Position numbers and translations under genes: made by a program
Shown: positions 48,228 through 57,051 of the stretch, in pieces
Numbering within the stretch: position 1 is the first letter of the stretch
Layout: each line of letters starts with the position of its first letter
Notes under the pieces: generated by a model
Databases searched by the model: none
Told to the model about the DNA's origin: nothing
Seen by the model: only the letters and a program-made list of their open reading frames with translations
DNA from: Alkalibacterium sp034520745
GTDB lineage: Bacteria > Bacillota > Bacilli > Lactobacillales > Carnobacteriaceae_A
Length of the DNA stretch: 64,000 nt
Direction of reading: 5' to 3'
Assembly (NCBI GenBank): GCA_034520745.1
Contig: JAXHNF010000017.1
Span: forward strand, 124,001 to 188,000

Positions 48228-50106
48228 ATGAGTAGAATACCTGATGAAACGATCGATTCTATCCGGGAACAGACAGACATCGTTCAAGTCATTTCTCAAT
48301 ATCTTCAGCTGAGAAAGTCAGGACAGAATCACTTTGCTTCCTGTCCTTTCCATGACGACAAGAACCCCTCATTTTCAGTCAGTGAGAAAAAACAGATCTA
48401 CCATTGTTTCAGGCTGCGGAAGAGGCGGGAACGTCTTCAGTTTCCTTCAGGAGATCGAAGGTCTGTCCTTTGTCGAAGCCGTGGGGAAAACCGCGGAACT
48501 GGCGGACATCCCGGTAGACCAGACAGTCTTCGACCAGGCAAGACAGAACCGCCCGAATGCGGATTCCACCAAAGGCAAGCTCCTGGCTGTTTATGAAAAA
48601 GCCGAGCATTTTTACCATCATATCCTCGTGAACACCAAAGCCGGCGAAGAGGCTTACCAGTATCTGCTGGACCGGGGCATGACGGAAGAAAGCATCGAAA
48701 CGTTCAAAATCGGTTTTTCACCGCCTCAAAGAGAAGCGCTGAAGATGTATCTGGACAACGAAGAACTGGGTGAAAAAGAGATCCTCAAGAAATCGGGCCT
48801 CTTTTCCGACCGGGACGACGACAGGTTCTATGACCGGTTCACCAACCGTATCCTGTTCCCGATCAGAGACGCCAAAGGCAGGACGGTGGCGTTTTCCGGT
48901 CGTGCCTTCATCGATGATGGACAGACACGCACAGCCAAATACATGAACAGCCCCGAAACGGAGTTGTTCAACAAGCGGCGCGTTTTGTTCAACTATGACA
49001 AGGCAAGGCCCGTCATCCGGCGTGAAGGCGAAGTGCTTCTTTTTGAAGGCTTCATGGACGTCATATCAGCCTGGCAGGCAGGTGTCAGAAACGGCCTGGC
49101 CACGATGGGCACGAGTCTGACGGAAGAACAGGTCCATGCGCTCGATAAAGTGACGGATCATGTCGTGATCGCCTACTGACGGGGATTCGGCAGGTCTGGA
49201 AGCCATCAAGCGGGCGACGGATTTCATCACGAATGAAACCCATTTTTCCATCGAGATCGCCGCTTTCCCGGAAAAAATGGATCCCGATGACTTCATCCAG
49301 CAGAAAGGGGCAGAAGCCTTCAAAAATTTCCTGGCTCACGGTCGGGATACGCTGATGAGTTTTCTGATGAAATACCACAAAAAGAAGTCAATCTGAACAA
49401 TGAAAGTGACCGGCTGAAATATATCGATATCGGTTTTAAAAGAACTAACCCGGGTCACTTCGGCCGTCGAAAGCGAATTATACGTCGAAGCAGCTGGCCG
49501 AGACCTTCGACTTGTCCACCGATTCACTGAAAGAACAGATGAACGGGCATATCGTTGAAAACCAGAAAGAACGGCGCAAGCAGCAGAAGAAGCGGACCGA
49601 GCACAGACAGAGCCGAGCCGACAAGACGATGGCACCAGTTGTCCTTCGGCAGAACAAGCCGAAGACAGACCGCTGCTGATGAAAGCCGAAAGACGCGTTG
49701 CTCTACCGTCTGTTCACCAAACAGTGACGTCTGGCAGAAACTGAACGCACTCGAGAAGGAACTGACTTTCACAACGGAATCGAATCAGCTCTGTATTCTA
49801 CTCTACGAAGAGATACTATCAGTCGCATGATCATCCGAACGTCCAGTCCTTCATCGACTTTCTGCCTGACGAGAAACTGAAAAGCAAAGCGTCAGAGATC
49901 ATGTGGCTCTCCTTTTCAGAAGACACCGCTCCGGGAGAGATTGAAGATTATCTGAACCTGATCTGTGACCGCCAGCCGCTGGAAGAGCGCATCCGCCTTA
50001 AAAGAGAAGAGCTGACTAGACGCGCAACGCAAGCGGAGACAAGCAGAGACAGCAGTCACTGAGCATCGAGATCATCAATTTATATCGTCAGTTAAAAAAT
50101 AAATAA
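48228..50106 (+). CDS. dnaG: DNA primase
   Basis: Synthesises RNA primers at the replication fork. About 625 residues. ATG 48228 follows GATGAAGG. The N-terminal zinc ribbon CPFHDDKNPSFSV with HCFGCGRGGNVFSF is visible after a shift near 48410. The RNA-polymerase/TOPRIM core shows GRTVAFSGRAFIDDG, PETELFNKRRVLFNYDKA and LFEGFMDVISAWQAG, then the split acidic motif near 49175. The C-terminal helicase-binding domain ends SIEIINLYRQLKNK. Frames shift near 48410, 49177, 49380, 49440, 49665, 49830 and 50030. rpoD follows after 28 bases. Confidence 0.95.
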
Positions 50107-50134
50107 ATAGACTAAGCAGGAGGCATGTCACTTT

Positions 50135-51270
50135 ATGGCAAAAGCGAAGAAAAACACCAAAACACAGCCTGAAGAAAAATACGAACTCGCCGTTGTCCGC
50201 TTCATCAAGGACTTGAAGAAAAAGAAAGACCAGACGGTTTCTTATGTGAAGATCACCGATGAACTGGCCGAACCGTTCGGACTTGAAAAAGAGCAGATGG
50301 ATGATCTCGTACAGAAATTTGAAGACGAAGGCATCGGTGTTGTGGATGAAGAAGGCAACCCCTTAACGCAAACAGCTTGAGAAACAGGAAAAAGAAGCTG
50401 AAAAAGCGAAAAAAGAAGAAATGATCGCTCCTCCTGGCGTAAAAATCAATGATCCCGTTCGCATGTATCTGAAAGAGATCGGTCGAGTCGATCTGCTGTC
50501 AGCTGCCGAGGAAGTCGCGCTGGCCAAGCGCATCGAACAAGGAGACGTTCTGGCTAAGCAGGAACTGGCGGAAGCCAACCTGAGACTGGTCGTGTCCATT
50601 GCGAAACGTTATGTCGGCCGCGGCATGAGCTTCCTGGACCTGATCCAGGAAGGGAACATGGGACTGATGAAAGCTGTCGAGAAATTCGACTATGAAAAAG
50701 GGTTCAGAGTTCTCGACTTATGCTACCTGGTGGATCAGACAGGCCATCACCCGTGCCATCGCGGACCAGGCCCGTACGATCCGTATCCCTGTCCACATGG
50801 TCGAAACGATCAACAAACTTGTCCGCATTCAGCGTCAGCTCTTGCAGGATCTGGGACGAGAACCCACACCGGAAGAGATCGGTGCCGAAATGGACCTGCC
50901 GACTGAAAAAGTCAGAGACATCCTGAAAATTTCACAGGAACCTGTGTCTCTGGAAACGCCGATCGGGGAAGAAGACGATTCTCACTTGGGCGACTTTATC
51001 GAAGATGACGGCGCGACAAGTCCGGCAGACAATGCGGCTTATGAATTGCTCAAAAACGAGCTGGAAGACGTGCTGGACACGTTGACGGACCGTGAAGAAA
51101 ATGTTCTGCGCCTGAGATTCGGTCTTGACGACGGACGTCAGCGCACGCTGGAAGACGTCGGCAAAGTCTTCGGTGTGACACGGGAACGCATCCGTCAGAT
51201 CGAAGCGAAAGCCTTGAGAAAACTGCGTCACCCAAGCCGATCCAAACAGCTGAAAGACTTTTTAGAATAA
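50135..51270 (+). CDS. rpoD: RNA polymerase primary sigma factor
   Basis: The housekeeping sigma-70 (SigA) factor, about 378 residues. ATG 50135 follows GCAGGAGG. Region 1.1 (YELAVVRFIKDLKKKKDQ), region 1.2 (DPVRMYLKEIGRVDLL), region 2 (ANLRLVVSIAKRYVGRGM, DLIQEGNMGLMKAVEKFDY, then FSTYATWWIRQAITRAIADQ), region 3 and region 4 (EDVGKVFGVTRERIRQIEAK) are all present. Frame shifts occur near 50375 (AACGCAAACAGC) and near 50708 (extra G in TTCAGAGTTCTC). It cannot be dispensable, which supports sequence error as the cause of the window's breaks. Confidence 0.97.
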
Positions 51271-51292
51271 CCGTTTGATGACAGAGAAGCAG

Positions 51293-51341
51293 GAAAAGCG
51301 ATTAAAAGACGTGTAAAGTAAAAGTTCTTGTCGCTTTTCTT
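51293..51341 (+). terminator. Probable terminator after rpoD
   Basis: GAAAAGCGA (51293-51301) pairs with TCGCTTTTC (51331-51339), followed by TTT. The loop is long. Confidence 0.6.
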
Positions 51342-51369
51342 TGCAATCTGTTCACAATTTTGGTATACT
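51341..51369 (+). promoter_or_regulatory. Promoter of ctc
   Basis: TTGCAA (51341-51346) and TATACT (51364-51369) are spaced by 17 bases, 70 bases before the start. Confidence 0.68.
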
Positions 51370-51438
51370 AATCCCTGGCTTGTTCAGTTAATGAAATATG
51401 CTATTTACTTAAAATAAAATCGTGGAAGGTGAAATTTT

Positions 51439-52063
51439 ATGAAATTAACAGCGACAAAACGTACTGAAACAGGAACATCCGCTTCAAGAAGAGCAAGAGA
51501 AGAAGGAAAGATCCCCGCAGCTATTTACGGTAAAGAAGTCGATACAGTATCTGTCTTGGTAGACAGAAAAGAATTCGAAATGCTTTTACGTGAAGTCGGC
51601 ACAAACGGCGTCTTCGACGTTGAAGTTGACGGCGACGACACTTATCATGTATTCGTTAAAGAGAAAACAAATGCTGCACTGAAACCTGAGAATCTATCAC
51701 GTGGACCTGCTTGCCTTCACCAAAGGTCAGAAAGTACACATGACGATCCCGGTTCATGTACACGGCGAAGAATCAATCGACGAAGGTATCGTATCACAGT
51801 CTATTTCTGAACTGGAAGTCAACGTGGCTCCTGCAGAAGCTCCTTCAGAATTCGTTGTTGACGTTTCTGAAATGGAAATCGGCGACACTGTACACGTTTC
51901 TGACATTGAAATCGACGACAACATTGAACTTCTTTCAGACACAGACTCAACTGTTGTATCTGTTTCAGCTCCTCAAATCGAAGAAGAGCCAGAACCAGTT
52001 GAAGATGACGAAATGCCAGAACCAGAAGTCATCGGTGAAGAAGACGAAGATTCAGAAGAATAA
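51439..52063 (+). CDS. ctc: 50S ribosomal protein L25/general stress protein Ctc
   Basis: A 5S rRNA-binding protein of the large subunit, long (Ctc/TL5) form with about 207 residues. ATG 51439 follows GGAAGGTG. The N-terminal L25 domain shows LTATKRTETGTSASRRARE and IPAAIYGKEVDTVSV. An extra A near 51693 shifts the frame; corrected it reads KPEIYHVDLLAFTKGQKVHM. The C-terminal TL5 beta domain (VDVSEMEIGDTVHVSDIEI) is followed by an acidic tail. It stands alone, with its own promoter and a strong terminator. Confidence 0.95.
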
Positions 52064-52100
52064 TATCTTCAAATCTAAGTTATACTGCGTTATTTTAAAA

Positions 52101-52148
52101 AAGTCGGACCGTTCATGCTCAACAGCATGGACCGTCCGGCTTTTTTTG
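52101..52148 (+). terminator. Rho-independent terminator after ctc
   Basis: AAGTCGGAC..TTCATGCT pairs with AGCATGGA..GTCCGGCTT over CAAC, followed by TTTTTT. Its centre (52121.5) lies 55 bases before the first hairpin of array E. Confidence 0.92.
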
Positions 52149-52163
52149 TGTTTCAGGGATGAA

Positions 52164-52239
52164 GAACCTGACTCGCCGGTGTCAGGTTCACCCGCATCCG
52201 AAAAATCAGAGTGGACCATACTCGCTGACGGCGAGTATG
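52164..52239. repeat. Hairpin array E: two units 52 bp apart
   Basis: Unit 1 is GAACCTGAC...GTCAGGTTC (52164-52189, perfect 9-bp stem). Unit 2 is CATACTCGC...GCGAGTATG (52217-52239, perfect 9-bp stem). Centres are 52176.5 and 52228. Unit 2 closely resembles unit 1 of array B (CATACGCGC TGAG GCGCGTATG); both are preceded by GGAC, and the single T/G arm difference is matched by A/C on the other arm. The two units align to each other through ACTCGC and (C/T)GCAT. Confidence 0.72.
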
Positions 52240-52357
52240 ACCTTGCATACGTAAGTGTCCTTCAAGGCGTATAGTTAGTCATTTCCGTAAAGTGTTTGTA
52301 TAATGAGAATAGATAGAGAAAACGATTGCATTACAAAATTGTACAGGAGGTTTTTTA

Positions 52358-52932
52358 ATGGTACACGAAAACAAAACAGTCGTCGGTAGTTATAAAACAC
52401 AGGATGAAGCTTTGGACGTTGTCAGCCGGTTGAAAAATGAAGGGTATCCGAAGAATGATATCATTCTGTATTCAAACAAAGAACAGGCGAATGCGCTCAC
52501 GCACTATGAAGCCCATGACGTGGTCGCTGACCCAGATAAGCCGCGCGTCGACAAAGATGCCAGAGACAAAGACCAGTTCGATGTGGGACAAGATAAAAGA
52601 TGCGTTCGTTACGGACACCTATGATTATGAAACAAAAGACACTGAAAATTACGACAAGGAAAAAGATATTCTGTATCCTTACAGAGACGATATCGCAAAC
52701 GGGAATTTTGTCGTTGCTGTCGAGAATTACCGGGGACAGCCGACTGAACGGGCAGCGACTTCAGGCAACACAGCCGCCATGCCATCGGATACAGGAAACA
52801 ATCGATGACCCGGGCAATACGTCCGCCATGCCGTCCGATACCGGCCGCGCGACCAATCCACATAAAGACCCTCTGACAGAAGACCGCGAATTCAGCCGTG
52901 AAGACGACACGGTGGACAGACACAAGAAGTAA
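52358..52932 (+). CDS. YflT-domain general stress protein (paralog 1)
   Basis: About 190 residues. ATG 52358 follows AGGAGG. The N-terminal domain NKTVVGSYKTQDEALDVVSR and GYPKNDIILYSNKEQ matches the heat-induced stress protein YflT domain (ferredoxin-like alpha/beta, PF11181). Then come WDKIKDAFVTDTYDY, DILYPYRDDI and FVVAVENYRG. The C-terminal linker repeats AMPSDTG twice and ends NPHKDPLTEDREFSREDDTV. Frame shifts lie near 52585 and 52800. TATAAT at 52299-52304 is a possible -10. Function is unknown; a paralog follows 199 bases later. Confidence 0.8.
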
Positions 52933-52954
52933 TTTCAGCCAAAGATCTCCCTAT

Positions 52955-52998
52955 AAGCCTGTGACCTGTGACTGTTCATATCGGGTCACAGGCTTTAT
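52955..52998 (+). terminator. Rho-independent terminator after stress paralog 1
   Basis: AAGCCTGTGACC (52955-52966) pairs perfectly with GGTCACAGGCTT (52983-52994), then TATT. Confidence 0.8.
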
Positions 52999-53131
52999 TG
53001 CGTCGAGGTCTTTAACCTTTCTGTTCGTTGATGGACAGAAGCTGTTATCTTTTGATTAACAGGAAATCTGTCCTATACTGAACATAAGTGAGAGATAAAA
53101 GCAGCTCACTCAAATCATAGTAGGAGGAATA

Positions 53132-53718
53132 ATGATGCAGAGCAGAAACAAGACAGTTGTAGGCGTATACGGTACACGTGATGAAGCACTGGAAGTCGTC
53201 GGCAGACTGAAAGATGCCGGGTATCAGAAAGAGAACATCATTCTTTATGCCAATGAAGACGTGACTCGAACTCAAAGTGATTATGAGGCTGTAAATATCG
53301 AAGCGGACACCACGGGCACTCCTCAAACACGGGAAACGCAGGATGATGACAATTCTCTGTGGGAACAGATCAAGGATGCTTTTTCTTCAGATACCTATGA
53401 TCATGAGGAAAGTAAAAAACGAGACACGTACAGAGGAGAAGATGACCTTCTTTATCCATACAGAGCGGACATCAAAACGGAAAAGTCGTCGTCGTTTTAG
53501 ACGGCTATCAGGGTGAAGAAATGAACCAGTATGATGCAGCCGGGAACGTTTCAGATGACACCAGAGATGCTCCTGTCGCTGAACCAACAGACACGCACCC
53601 GGAGACAGAAAGTGACGGGGTCAAGAAAGAAGACCAAGTCAAGGCAAACGATCCGCTGACTGAGGGCAGGGATTTTTCCCGTGAAGACGAAGACATGGAT
53701 GCCTACAAGAAAAAATAA
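53132..53718 (+). CDS. YflT-domain general stress protein (paralog 2)
   Basis: About 195 residues, clearly homologous to the preceding gene: NKTVVGVYGTRDEALEVVGR, GYQKENIILYANE, LWEQIKDAFSSDTYDHEE and DLLYPYRADI, then VVVLDGYQGEEM. The C-terminal motif NDPLTEGRDFSREDEDMD is shared as well. One frame shift lies near 53480. Two ATGs at 53132 and 53135 follow AGGAGG; the second has the better spacing (seven bases). It has its own terminator, so the pair are separate transcripts arising by tandem duplication. Confidence 0.8.
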
Positions 53719-53739
53719 GCAACAGACGTTGAATCTTAG

Positions 53740-53785
53740 CGGGCCTATTGCCTACTGTCACAAGCAGGCGATAGGCCCGTTTTAT
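53740..53785 (+). terminator. Rho-independent terminator after stress paralog 2
   Basis: CGGGCCTAT.GCCT pairs with AGGC.ATAGGCCCG, then TTTTATT. Confidence 0.88.
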
Positions 53786-53881
53786 TCCGCTTTCATTTGA
53801 TGAAAATAAATATCAGTCCCGCTTTTCAATCCAGTCATAAAAACTGGTAAAATAAAGAGAGTAGAATATAAGAGGTGACTT

Positions 53882-54583
53882 ATGAATTCAGTTAATTTAT
53901 CAAAGCGGCTTCAAGTCGTTGCAGATTATGTAGAAAAAGGCGCGCGGCTGGCCGATATTGGTTCCGATCATGCCTACCTGCCGTGCTACCTGGCGCAGAA
54001 TGAGCAGATCGATTTTGCCGTAGCGGGAGAGGTGGTCAAAGGGCCGTATCTGAATGCGGTCAATGAAGTGACCCGGCTGGAGCTGGAAGAAACAGTGGAT
54101 GTCCGTTTAGGTGACGGTCTGCGGGTTTTGAAGGATGAAGACGGGATAACCGCCATAACCATCGCGGGCGTCGGCGGACCTCTGATCCGGCGTATCCTGG
54201 AAGAAGGCAGACAGCTGAACAAGCGGACGGGAAGCGAAACGCTTATCCTGCAGCCGAACGTCAATGAAGAGACGGTGCGTCAGTATCTGATGAACGAACA
54301 TTACGAAATCGTCTCGGAAACGATCATTGAAGAAAATGACAAGATCTATGAGGTCATCAAAGCAGAACCCACGGAGCAGAAACAGCTTTATGATGAATTA
54401 GACCTGCTGTTCGGCCCCTATTTAAGAAAAGAAAAAGATCCTGTCTTTATAAAAAAATGGACCAACGAAACAGACAAACTGACTTACGTCATTGGACAGA
54501 TGGAGAAAGCTGATAAAAAAGATGAAGCAAAAATGAACGAGCTGAAAAAACGGCTGGAACTGATCAAGGAGATGATCGCGTGA
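53882..54583 (+). CDS. trmK: tRNA (adenine(22)-N1)-methyltransferase
   Basis: A SAM-dependent methyltransferase making m1A22 in bacterial tRNAs. 233 residues, intact. LSKRLQVVADYVEKGARLAD leads into the SAM motif DIGSDHAYLPCYLAQ. TAITIAGVGGPLIRRIL and LILQPNVNEETVRQYL follow, matching TrmK (YqfN). The C-terminus is a coiled coil (MEKADKKDEAKMNELKKRLE). ATG 53882 follows AAGAGGTG. Its stop overlaps the yqfO start by four bases, so the two are translationally coupled. Confidence 0.95.
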   Translation: MNSVNLSKRLQVVADYVEKGARLADIGSDHAYLPCYLAQNEQIDFAVAGEVVKGPYLNAVNEVTRLELEETVDVRLGDGLRVLKDEDGITAITIAGVGGPLIRRILEEGRQLNKRTGSETLILQPNVNEETVRQYLMNEHYEIVSETIIEENDKIYEVIKAEPTEQKQLYDELDLLFGPYLRKEKDPVFIKKWTNETDKLTYVIGQMEKADKKDEAKMNELKKRLELIKEMIA

Positions 54584-55710
54584 CTCGTGTAACTGTTTCA
54601 GATATCGTTAAGCAGATCGACCGACTGGCACCGCCAGACTTGGCTGAAAGCTGGGATCCGATCGGTCTGTCGTTCGGCAGTTCAAATCAGCTGGTAAAAC
54701 GCGTACTTATCGCTCTGGATGTCGACAAGGATACGATCAGAGAAGCAAAGCAGAAAAACGTCGATCTGATCGTGACCCATCACCCGGCCATTTTCAAACC
54801 GCAGAAGACCTTGAATCAGGAAGATGCGAGAAGGAGAGAATACCTCGACCTGATCAAAGCTGACATCGCCGTCTATTCGGCCCATACCAATCTGGATGCG
54901 GCTGAAGGGGGGATGAACGACTGGCTGGCGGACATCCTGGGCATCGACAGAAAGAGCCGGGAAGTCATGTCCGTCAGCCAGACGCGCGGGTTTAAAAAAC
55001 TGGCCGTCTACGTCCCTGACCATGCTGCAGAGAAGGTCAGAAAGGCCCTTCATGAGGCGGGTGCCGGTGAAATCGGGAACTACAAAGACGTGTCCTATAC
55101 ACTGGAAGGGCACGGCCGATTCACCCCGCAGGAAGGCGCTGAACCGGCTGAAGGCGAAGTCGGCACCGAGAAAGTCATCCATGAACAGCGGATCGAAATG
55201 ATGGTGAAAGAGGCCGATGTCTATCCCTGCCTCGATGCTTTGAGAAAAGCGCATCCTTACGAGGAGCCTGTCTTTGATCTCTTTACACTGGAAGCCAGGA
55301 GCGAAGCATACGGCTTTGGCCGGGCAGGCGACTTGGCTGAACCGAAGACTACTCAAGCACTTGCTGAGAACGTCAGCCAGTCTTTCGATGTGGAGGGTGT
55401 ACGCTACGGCTCCGTCGATCCGGAGAAAAAGCATACACGGATCGCTGTCTTAGGCGGTTCGGGAGAGAAATATTACAAAGAAGCGCTGAATAAAGGCGCC
55501 ACTCTTTACATCACCGGTGACATCTCCTATCACGGCGCCCAGGACATGCAAAGAGACGGCCTGGACTTCATTGATGCGGGTCATTATATGGAGGCCGCAG
55601 CCGTACCCAAACTGGCAGACTACTTGAACCAGTGCGGGCAGGAACAGGACTGGGACATTGAAATAATGGAATCACAAGCGCAAAAAGACGTATTCAACTA
55701 TCATAAATAG
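54580..55710 (+). CDS. yqfO: Nif3-like dinuclear metal centre protein (YqfO)
   Basis: 376 residues, intact, starting at a GTG overlapping the trmK stop. Metal ligands are visible in VTHHPAIFKPQKTL, AHTNLDAAEGGMNDWLAD, GDISYHGAQDM and DAGHYMEA. A central insertion (FKKLAVYVPDHAAEKVRKAL ... DALRKAHPYEEPVFDLF) is the CutA1/PII-like domain of long Nif3 proteins. Biochemical function is unsettled; GTP cyclohydrolase-like activity has been proposed for some relatives. The trmK-yqfO pairing is conserved in Firmicutes. Confidence 0.95.
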   Translation: MTRVTVSDIVKQIDRLAPPDLAESWDPIGLSFGSSNQLVKRVLIALDVDKDTIREAKQKNVDLIVTHHPAIFKPQKTLNQEDARRREYLDLIKADIAVYSAHTNLDAAEGGMNDWLADILGIDRKSREVMSVSQTRGFKKLAVYVPDHAAEKVRKALHEAGAGEIGNYKDVSYTLEGHGRFTPQEGAEPAEGEVGTEKVIHEQRIEMMVKEADVYPCLDALRKAHPYEEPVFDLFTLEARSEAYGFGRAGDLAEPKTTQALAENVSQSFDVEGVRYGSVDPEKKHTRIAVLGGSGEKYYKEALNKGATLYITGDISYHGAQDMQRDGLDFIDAGHYMEAAAVPKLADYLNQCGQEQDWDIEIMESQAQKDVFNYHK

Positions 55711-55722
55711 AGGCGGGATAAC

Positions 55723-56949
55723 ATGTATAACAACTTAGTCGACCGATTTTTAACCTATGTCAAAATAGAAACACGTTCAAACAGCGATTCGACCACCGTA
55801 CCTTCAACGCAGTCTCAGATCGATTTTGCAAAAAAACTGATGGAAGACCTGAATGAGATCGGTATGGAAGACGTCGAGTACAACGATGCCAACGGGTTCG
55901 TCACGGCCACCCTTCCGTCCAATACGGACAAAGACGTGCCTGTGATCGGCTACATCGCTCACATGGATACAGCGGACTTCAATGCGAAAGACGTCAGCCC
56001 ACAGATCCACGCGGACTACGACGGCGGAGACATCATCCTGAACAAGGAAATGGGTGTCAAACTCTCACCTAAAGATTTCCCGAACCTGAATAATTACATT
56101 GGTCAGACACTGATCACGACAGACGGCACGACTCTGCTCGGATCGGATGACAAGTCGGGGATCGTCGAGATTTTCAGTGCCATGGAGTACCTGATGGCCC
56201 ATCCGGAAGTCAAGCACGGCAAGATCCGTATCGCCTTTCGGACCGGACGAGGAGATCGGTGTGGGCGCTGACCGTTTCGACGTGGAGCATTTCGGGGCTG
56301 ACTTTGCCTATACGATCGACGGCGGTCCTGTGGTGAGCTGCAGTACGAAAGCTTCAATGCAGCAGGTGTCAACGTCCTCATCAAAGGGAAGAACGTCCAT
56401 CCTGGAACAGCGAAAGGCAAGATGGTCAATGCCCTTAAACTGGCGATCGATTTTGATGAAGCCCTGCCGAGTCATGAAGTCCCTGAAGAAACGGAAGCCA
56501 GAGAAGGATTTTTCCATCTTCTGGCTATTACAGGCACAGTCGAGGCAGCCGCGATGAACTATATCGTCCGCGACCATGACAGAGAACTGTTCATCAAGCG
56601 CAAGCAGCTTCTACGTGACGTAGCGATCCGTCTGAACGCCTCCTTCGAAGAAGAACGTGTCAAAGTGATCATGAAAGATTCATACTACAACATGCGTGAC
56701 GTCATCCTGGAAGACATGCGACCGGTCGAACTGGCTGACAAGGCAATGAAAAAACTGGATATCGAACCGATCGTTGAACCGATCCGCGGCGGGACAGACG
56801 GCTCCAAGATCTCATTCATGGGTCTGCCGACGCCGAACCTCTTTGCCGGCGGAGAAAATTTCCACGGACGCTATGAATTCGTCGCTGTCGAAAGCATGGA
56901 AAAAGCAACAGATGTATTGGTCGAAATCGCACGTCTGGCAGCTGAATAA
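55723..56949 (+). CDS. pepT: Peptidase T (tripeptide aminopeptidase)
   Basis: An M20-family zinc aminopeptidase that cleaves the N-terminal residue of tripeptides in the cytoplasm. About 409 residues. ATG 55723 follows AGAGGCGGG. Metal-binding segments are IAHMDTADF and LLGSDDKSGIVEI; the catalytic glutamate pair is in the 'FT-DEEIG' region, hit by a frame shift near 56242-56255 (TTTCGGACCGGACGAGGAGATC). IRGGTDGSKISFMGLPTPNL and GGENFHGRYEF complete the signature. It follows yqfO by 12 bases. Confidence 0.95.
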
Positions 56950-57051
56950 CTTGCAGAAAGGATAGAGGGCACAGCCGCTCTCTTTCCTTTCTTCTTGTTT
57001 ATATTTAGTTTAGCCAAGCGCATCACAGAATAGAAAGAAAGGAGCGTTTTT

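Noticed and set aside
50135..51270. Programmed frameshifting in rpoD and other genes
   Set aside because: No slippery heptamer with downstream structure was seen at the breaks. The breaks differ in type (plus and minus, one or two bases) and occur in nearly all genes, which fits random error.
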